A stretch of DNA of 35,268 nt from assembly GCA_046727855.1 (NCBI GenBank), contig JBKPDL010000116.1, positions 1 to 35,268 on the forward strand, in the 5' to 3' direction. The notes beneath the pieces are model-generated. The model had not been told where the DNA came from and did not search any database. It saw only the letters and a list, made by a program, of their open reading frames with translations. Of this stretch, positions 30,940 through 35,268 are shown piece after piece (within the stretch, counting starts at the first letter, position 1; every line of letters begins with the position of its first letter). Made by a program: the position numbers and the translations under genes. This DNA is from DASPWV01 sp046727855 (GTDB lineage Bacteria > Acidobacteriota > Vicinamibacteria > Vicinamibacterales > UBA2999).

Positions 30940-30971
30940 AAGCGGCGCCGCTGCGGCGCCGCTTTGTCTTT
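30940..30971 (+). terminator. Intrinsic terminator after the M20 gene
   Basis: AAGCGGCGCC (30940-30949), loop GCTGC, GGCGCCGCTT (30955-30964), followed by TGTCTTTGG. A 10-bp perfect stem. A degenerate GCGGAC..GTCCGC palindrome follows at about 30972-30990. Confidence 0.7.
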
Positions 30972-31065
30972 GGCGGACGGAAAGGTCCGCGAAGACATGT
31001 TTCAACGTGATCAGCTGGTCGGAGTTGATGTAGTGTCGTTCGGTCGAGCGAGGAGTCGACTGACC

Positions 31066-32868
31066 GTGAAACGTCAAATACCGGCTGCTTGTCTGTGTTT
31101 CGCCACGAGTGTCGTCGTCAGCGGGCCGTCACCAACGCCTGAACGAATCACGGTCGACAACGTCGGGCGGCTGGGCGTCGCCTGGACGTACGACACGCAC
31201 GAATCCATCGAAGCGTTCCAAAGAGGACGCAAGCGCCCCGCGTTCGAAGCGACACCTGTCTACGCCGCCGGCCGATTGTACCTGTCAACCCCGCGTGGTG
31301 CAGTCATCGCGCTGAACGCCGAGACAGGCGCCGAGGTCTGGCGGACCGAGCTTCGAGTGCGCGAGGACGCGAACTACAGCGAGTTCACCAGCCGCGGCGT
31401 CACCCTGCGTGGCGACCGCGTTTACACGGCGACCGTCGATGCGCGGCTCGCCTGCCTCGAGCGTCAAACCGGGCAGCGATGCGCCGATTTCGGGGAGAAC
31501 GGGCAAATCGATCTCACGCGAGGCCTCAGGCGGCCGCCTCAGTACGCCGGCGAGTACGGCGTAAGCTCGCCACCGGCGGTCTTCCGCGATTTGCTGATCG
31601 TAGGTTCGTTCGTCGCAGACAACAGCCGCGCCGGAATGGCCTCCGGCGAGGTTCGCGCATTCGATAGCCGAACCGGCGCTCTTCGCTGGACCTTTCATCC
31701 GTTGCCGGCAGACAGCACGGCCGGCGGCGCCAATACGTGGTCGCAGATTGTTGTCGACGAACCGAACGGGCTCGTCTACCTTCCCACTGGCAGTGCAAGT
31801 CCCGACTACTTCGGCGGATTGCGTCCAGGCGCCGATGGGTACGCGAATTCGATCGTGACGCTGCGCGGGTCGTCCGGCGAGGTGGCCTGGTCCTTCCAGA
31901 CCGTGCATCACGATCTGTGGGACTACGACGTCGCATCGCCTCCGCTCTTGTATCCAGCGAAATCGGGACCAGCGGTTGCGGTCGGATCCAAAACGGGTCA
32001 CCTCTTCCTGTTCGATCGGCTGACCGGCAAGCCGATGTTCCGAATCGACGAGCGCGAAGTACCAGCCAGCGATGTCGAAGGAGAAGTCGCGTCTCGCACG
32101 CAGCCGTTCCCCGATGCGCCGGCGAGCCTAGTTCCGCAACGGGTGCGTGAAGAGGATTTGTGGGGAGCGACACCGGAAGACTTGGAGGCTTGCCGGGCAT
32201 CGTTCAAAACGTTGAGAAGCGAAGGCGTCTTCACCCCGCCGAGTCTTCGCGGGACCATCGCCGTGCCGGGAAACATCGGCGGGCTGCACTGGGGCGGAGT
32301 TGCGTGGGACCCCGTGCACCGACTGCTCATCGCGCCAGTGAATCGCTTGCCTGCGGTCGTCAGGCTATTGCCACGCGCGCAGTTCGACGAGCAGAAGCGA
32401 GCCCATCCCGAGCGCGAAACGACGGAGCAGGATGGCACACCCTATGCGATGTCGCGTCAGTTCTTGCTATCGCCGGCCGGCCGCCCGTGCGTCGCGCCGC
32501 CCTGGGGAGAATTGGTTGCGATCGAGGCTGACAGAGGAACGATCGCGTGGCGGGTGATCCTGGGCGACACGCGGGATTTGCTCTCGGTCAAGCTGCCGGG
32601 CCCGACCGGCGCGCCCAACCTTGGCGGTCCGGTCACGAGCGAGACGGGCCTCGTTTTCATCGGCGCAACCATGGATGGATTCTTTCGCGCGTTCGACACA
32701 CGCGACGGTCGGGGGGTCTGGTCGGCACGCTTGCCGACGAGCGCGCGTGCAACTCCGCTGCTCTACACGACCGAGGGCGGCCGTCAGATGGTCGTGATTG
32801 CGGCAGGCGGCCACGACTCGCCGCTCTCACGACTCGATACGAAGCTCGTCGCGTTCAGTGTGCGCTAA
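31066..32868 (+). CDS. PQQ-dependent dehydrogenase-like beta-propeller protein
   Basis: A 600-residue protein from a GTG preceded by AGGAG (10 nt). It has a short hydrophobic N-terminus (VKRQIPAACLCFATSVVVSG), perhaps a signal peptide. It shows eight-bladed quinoprotein features: GRLYLSTPRGAVIALNAETGAEVWRT (W-motif), FDSRTGALRWTFHPLP, SFQTVHHDLWDYD at about 277-288 (typical of membrane glucose-dehydrogenase propellers), GLHWGGVAWDP, and GLVFIGATMDGFFRAFDTRDG near the end. It lacks the membrane helices and cytochrome domain of full glucose dehydrogenases. A soluble periplasmic sugar or alcohol dehydrogenase is likely. The frame before 31066 includes the terminator and is not coding. Confidence 0.85.
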   Translation: MKRQIPAACLCFATSVVVSGPSPTPERITVDNVGRLGVAWTYDTHESIEAFQRGRKRPAFEATPVYAAGRLYLSTPRGAVIALNAETGAEVWRTELRVREDANYSEFTSRGVTLRGDRVYTATVDARLACLERQTGQRCADFGENGQIDLTRGLRRPPQYAGEYGVSSPPAVFRDLLIVGSFVADNSRAGMASGEVRAFDSRTGALRWTFHPLPADSTAGGANTWSQIVVDEPNGLVYLPTGSASPDYFGGLRPGADGYANSIVTLRGSSGEVAWSFQTVHHDLWDYDVASPPLLYPAKSGPAVAVGSKTGHLFLFDRLTGKPMFRIDEREVPASDVEGEVASRTQPFPDAPASLVPQRVREEDLWGATPEDLEACRASFKTLRSEGVFTPPSLRGTIAVPGNIGGLHWGGVAWDPVHRLLIAPVNRLPAVVRLLPRAQFDEQKRAHPERETTEQDGTPYAMSRQFLLSPAGRPCVAPPWGELVAIEADRGTIAWRVILGDTRDLLSVKLPGPTGAPNLGGPVTSETGLVFIGATMDGFFRAFDTRDGRGVWSARLPTSARATPLLYTTEGGRQMVVIAAGGHDSPLSRLDTKLVAFSVR

Positions 32869-32902
32869 GAGCGCCGTTGCGCCTGACAAACACGACGTTC
32901 GC

Positions 32903-33676
32903 TCAGCGCTTGTCGTACTCGTCGTGACGGCGAAACCAGAGGCCCGTCTCGTTGCGCCCCTTGGGTGCGCGGTCGAGCCACTGGTACATGCCCCAGAGGC
33001 CGTCCAGTCCGCGCGCATAAGTGGAATAGGCGTGGTAGACGACGCCGTCCTCGAGTGCGAACGCGCTCATGCCGGGCCTCTCGCGCGTGTATGTGGCTAC
33101 GTCGGTTCCGCTCATGGCCGCGAAGACCACGGACCCCTCGTCGCCACTTTCCGAACCCTCGCGCCTTTGCCACGCCGCCTCGCGCCGGTAGTTGTATTCG
33201 ATGCCCCCCTCGCGCTGTTGCTCCTCGGTGAACCCGACGCTGAAGTCGAAGTTGAAGTCGCTGCCGAACGATGATCCCCAGGGGAAGCTCCACCCCATCC
33301 GCCGCTTGTACGCCTGCAGTTTGGCGAGCGGCGCCCGCGACACCGCGCACAGAGTGACGTCGTGATGCGCGAGGTGGACGACGGAGCCGTTGAAGCCGTC
33401 CGCGATCGCCGAACAGGCTGGACAGCCGGCCGTGTAGTCGGGCCCGAACATGAAGTGGTAGACGAGGAGCTGCGAGCGCCCTCGGAAGAGGTCTTTCAGC
33501 GAGGCGCTCCCCTCATCGGTCTGGAATCGATACTCCTTGTCGATCCGGACCCACGGCAGCTCCTGCCGCCGCCGCGCCAACTCGTCGCTGCGGCGCGTGA
33601 GTTCCTTCTCAGCCTCGAGCAGCTCGAGCCGCGCTGCAAGCCACTCGTTACGTGTCCCGGTCATGTGCTTCGTCAT
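32903..33676 (-). CDS. DUF899 family thioredoxin-fold protein
   Basis: A 257-residue cytoplasmic protein; the ATG is 9 nt after AAGGAG. N-terminal helix: EWLAARLELLEAEKELTRRSDELARRRQELPW. The DUF899 pattern continues with YRFQTDEGSASLKDLFRGRS, QLLVYHFMFGPDYTAGCPACS (Cys85 and Cys88, a thioredoxin-like CxxC), FNGSVVHLAHHDVTLCAVSRAP, GWSFPWGSSFGSDFNFDF, and YHAYSTYARGLDGLWGMYQWLDRAPKGR. The reductase role often assumed for the family is not demonstrated. It is convergent with the PQQ protein and divergent from the HTH regulator. Confidence 0.92.
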   Translation of the reverse strand: MTKHMTGTRNEWLAARLELLEAEKELTRRSDELARRRQELPWVRIDKEYRFQTDEGSASLKDLFRGRSQLLVYHFMFGPDYTAGCPACSAIADGFNGSVVHLAHHDVTLCAVSRAPLAKLQAYKRRMGWSFPWGSSFGSDFNFDFSVGFTEEQQREGGIEYNYRREAAWQRREGSESGDEGSVVFAAMSGTDVATYTRERPGMSAFALEDGVVYHAYSTYARGLDGLWGMYQWLDRAPKGRNETGLWFRRHDEYDKR

Positions 33677-33947
33677 CGCTCTTCTCTCCTTCGGATAAAG
33701 CCATCCAACGAGACCTGAAGTGCAGCGATTATCGTTCTGGATGTGTTGGATGCCATGATTGTTCCTTTGCGAACCGGTGCGTGGGTCGATGTGGAACTCG
33801 TCGTTCGTTCCGTTCTCGATACGACGGGGTGGTTGCCCTTCGACTATCGCTCAGGGCACCCCGAGCAAAGTCGAGTGGTGTTGGTCATGAGATAGATTTA
33901 GCGGCGGCTATCGGAACGGTGGGAGTGACAAGTGTGACGGGATTCCG
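33677..33947. repeat. Divergent intergenic region with CTTCGAC..GCTCAGGG repeat
   Basis: About 270 bases without a gene. At 33835-33876, GCCCTTCGACTATCGCTCAGGGCACCCCGAG-like sequence (written here in part) resembles a dispersed repeat common in high-GC genomes. GTGACAAGTGTGACGG lies just before the regulator ATG. No convincing -10 was found. Confidence 0.4.
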
Positions 33948-35171
33948 ATGGACTCGCTGATCACTGCCGCGGCGCGTGCGCTCGCAGCGGGTGATCCCCT
34001 CGGCGCATTGAAGCGAGTCGCCCTGCGCGAGGACGCGCCGGCTCTTGCGCTTCGAGGCATCGCGATGGCGCAGCTCGGTGATCTCGTTCGAGCGAAGGCC
34101 CTCCTGAGACGTGCTGCGCGTGCGTTCGGTCCGAAAGAGGCCGTGGCCCGCGCGAGGTGCGTCGTCGCCGAGGCCGAGATCGCGATCGTCTCGCGCGACT
34201 TGGGCTGGCCTGCGAAGGCGCTCGACGCGGCACGGGCGACGCTCGAAGAGCACGGCGACCGGGTAAACGCCGCGCATGCGCGATATCTCGAGGTCCGGCG
34301 CCTCCTCCTGATCGGGCGCATCGACGAGGCCGAGCGTAGGCTCGCCGAGCTCGACCCCGCGCCCTTCCCTCCCGCATCGAGGACCGCCCACGAGCTGCTG
34401 GTGGCGGGGATCGCGATGCGGCGCCTCCGGACGAAAGCGGCGCGCTCAGCGCTCGCTCGGGCCGAGCGCGCCGCGCGTCACGCACGCATCCCTGCGCTGA
34501 TGGCGGAGGTTGAAAGCGCGTTCCTCGTCCTGAACACGCCCGCTGCGCGCCTGATTGCGAGTGGCGAGGAGCGAATCCTCCTGCTCGAGGAGGTCGAAGC
34601 GTTGCTGGCGTCGAAAGCATTCGTCGTGGACGCTTGCCGTCATGTTGTGCGTGAGGAAAGCAGGGTGGTCTCGCTCGCAAAGCGTCCGGTGTTGTTCGGG
34701 CTCGCACGCGCGCTGGCCGAAGCGTGGCCGGGAGACGTACCAAGGGACACGCTCGTCGCGCGCGCATTCGGATCGAAGCTCGCCGATGAATCGCATCGCG
34801 CGCGGTTGCGAGTCGAGGTCGGGCGGCTTCGCACGGTGCTGCGGACGCTGGCCGCCGTGAGCGCGACGACGCGAGGGTTTGCGCTCGCGCCGCGCCGCGC
34901 ACGCGAGGTCGTCGTGCTGGCGCGGCCCGTCGAAGAGGAGCATGCGGCGGTGCTCGCCTTCCTCGCCGACGGTGAGTCGTGGTCGAGCTCGGCCCTTGCG
35001 CTTGCGCTTGGAACGAGCCAGCGCACCGTGCAGCGGGCGCTCGATTCGCTTGCGGCCGCAGGCAAGGTGCAGTCGTTCGGTCGCGGGCGAGCTCGTCGTT
35101 GGATGACCCCGCCCGTTCCGGGATTCACTACGACCTTGTTACTCCCCGCTCCTCTGCCGATTGAGCAGTGA
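33948..35171 (+). CDS. Putative regulator: helical repeats plus two winged-helix domains
   Basis: A 407-residue protein rich in Ala and Arg. Residues 1-190 are TPR-like helical repeats (ALALRGIAMAQLGDLVRAKALLRRAARAFG). A segment at about 260-320 (LVARAFGSKLADESHRARLRVEVGRLRTVLR) looks like an OmpR/SARP-type winged helix. Residues about 340-390 (SSSALALALGTSQRTVQRAL, DSLAAAGKVQSFGRGRARRW) form a clear second winged helix with recognition helix TSQRTVQRAL. This suggests a DNA-binding regulator with a helical sensor part. It starts 270 bases from the divergent DUF899 gene, a possible target. The stop codon lies in the left arm of a long inverted repeat. Confidence 0.72.
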   Translation: MDSLITAAARALAAGDPLGALKRVALREDAPALALRGIAMAQLGDLVRAKALLRRAARAFGPKEAVARARCVVAEAEIAIVSRDLGWPAKALDAARATLEEHGDRVNAAHARYLEVRRLLLIGRIDEAERRLAELDPAPFPPASRTAHELLVAGIAMRRLRTKAARSALARAERAARHARIPALMAEVESAFLVLNTPAARLIASGEERILLLEEVEALLASKAFVVDACRHVVREESRVVSLAKRPVLFGLARALAEAWPGDVPRDTLVARAFGSKLADESHRARLRVEVGRLRTVLRTLAAVSATTRGFALAPRRAREVVVLARPVEEEHAAVLAFLADGESWSSSALALALGTSQRTVQRALDSLAAAGKVQSFGRGRARRWMTPPVPGFTTTLLLPAPLPIEQ

Positions 35172-35251
35172 AGCTCCGCTCAAACCGCCAAGAACACCTA
35201 CAGGCTCCGCTTCACTGCCATAAATGTTGTTTTGCCCCGCCTCCGGCGGGG
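35165..35251. repeat. Inverted repeats after the regulator gene
   Basis: GCAGTGAAGC (35165-35174, spanning the stop codon) is perfectly inverted as GCTTCACTGC (35209-35218). A second hairpin, GCCCCGCC-TCC-GGCGGGGC, follows at about 35233-35251. No T run follows either, so function as a terminator is possible but not clear. Nothing else is seen up to 35268. Confidence 0.55.
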
Positions 35252-35268
35252 CCTAGACATCTTCCAAG

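Noticed and set aside
35165..35251. Integron attC recombination site
   Set aside because: There is an inverted repeat, but the conserved GTTRRRY/RYYYAAC ends of attC sites are absent and there is no integrase.

Overview
The window looks like chromosomal DNA of a high-GC, Gram-negative, aerobic soil-type bacterium, most consistent with Acidobacteriota of the Vicinamibacteria type. This is inferred from gene content: Omp85-like propeller proteases, MacAB-like ABC operons, DUF4097 and DUF2203 proteins, a Sco1 protein with a Cx5C motif, and many short palindromic and heptameric intergenic repeats. I see no phage, insertion sequence, CRISPR array, rRNA or tRNA.

Layout. 1-5365 (minus strand) holds the start of a periplasmic cupredoxin protein and a tightly overlapping four-gene operon: outer-membrane beta-barrel protein, type 1 copper-like protein, histidine kinase, and NtrC-type sigma-54 activator. 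5419-6509 (plus) carries DUF2203 and DUF4097 proteins, divergent from that operon. 6784-7828 holds an IclR regulator with a paired operator and a 7Fe ferredoxin. 8063-10208 holds a secreted TPR/double aspartyl protease and a hotdog thioesterase. 10254-13370 (minus) is a large gluzincin/propeller/beta-barrel protein. 13705-14589 holds a membrane-anchored thioredoxin and a small Cys-rich protein. 14696-19373 (minus) is a MacAB-like ABC export operon with one adaptor, one ATPase and two permeases. 19775-23282 holds an EEP-family phosphoesterase, a zinc-ribbon protein, a frameshifted prolyl oligopeptidase and a PRC-barrel protein. 23405-25271 is a sulfopyruvate-decarboxylase-like alpha/beta pair coupled to a kynurenine-formamidase-like cyclase. 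25249-26813 (minus) is a CusF-Sco1 fusion coupled to a transglutaminase-like protein. 27096-30894 holds an RRM RNA-binding protein, a DUF72 protein, a YheT hydrolase and an M20 amidohydrolase. 31066-35171 holds a PQQ propeller dehydrogenase-like protein, a DUF899 thioredoxin-fold protein and a two-HTH regulator.

Cross-cutting signals. Several genes have TATAAT-like -10 boxes only 6-12 nt before the start codon, suggesting leaderless or very short-leader mRNAs. Intergenic DNA is full of seven-base-period repeats and of a GCGGACC..GGTCCGC palindrome. One inverted doublet of that palindrome supplies the stop codons of two convergent genes, like a REPIN/BIME. The most distinctive protein-level candidates for new biology are the copper-protein/two-component operon and the sulfopyruvate-decarboxylase-like/cyclase operon.
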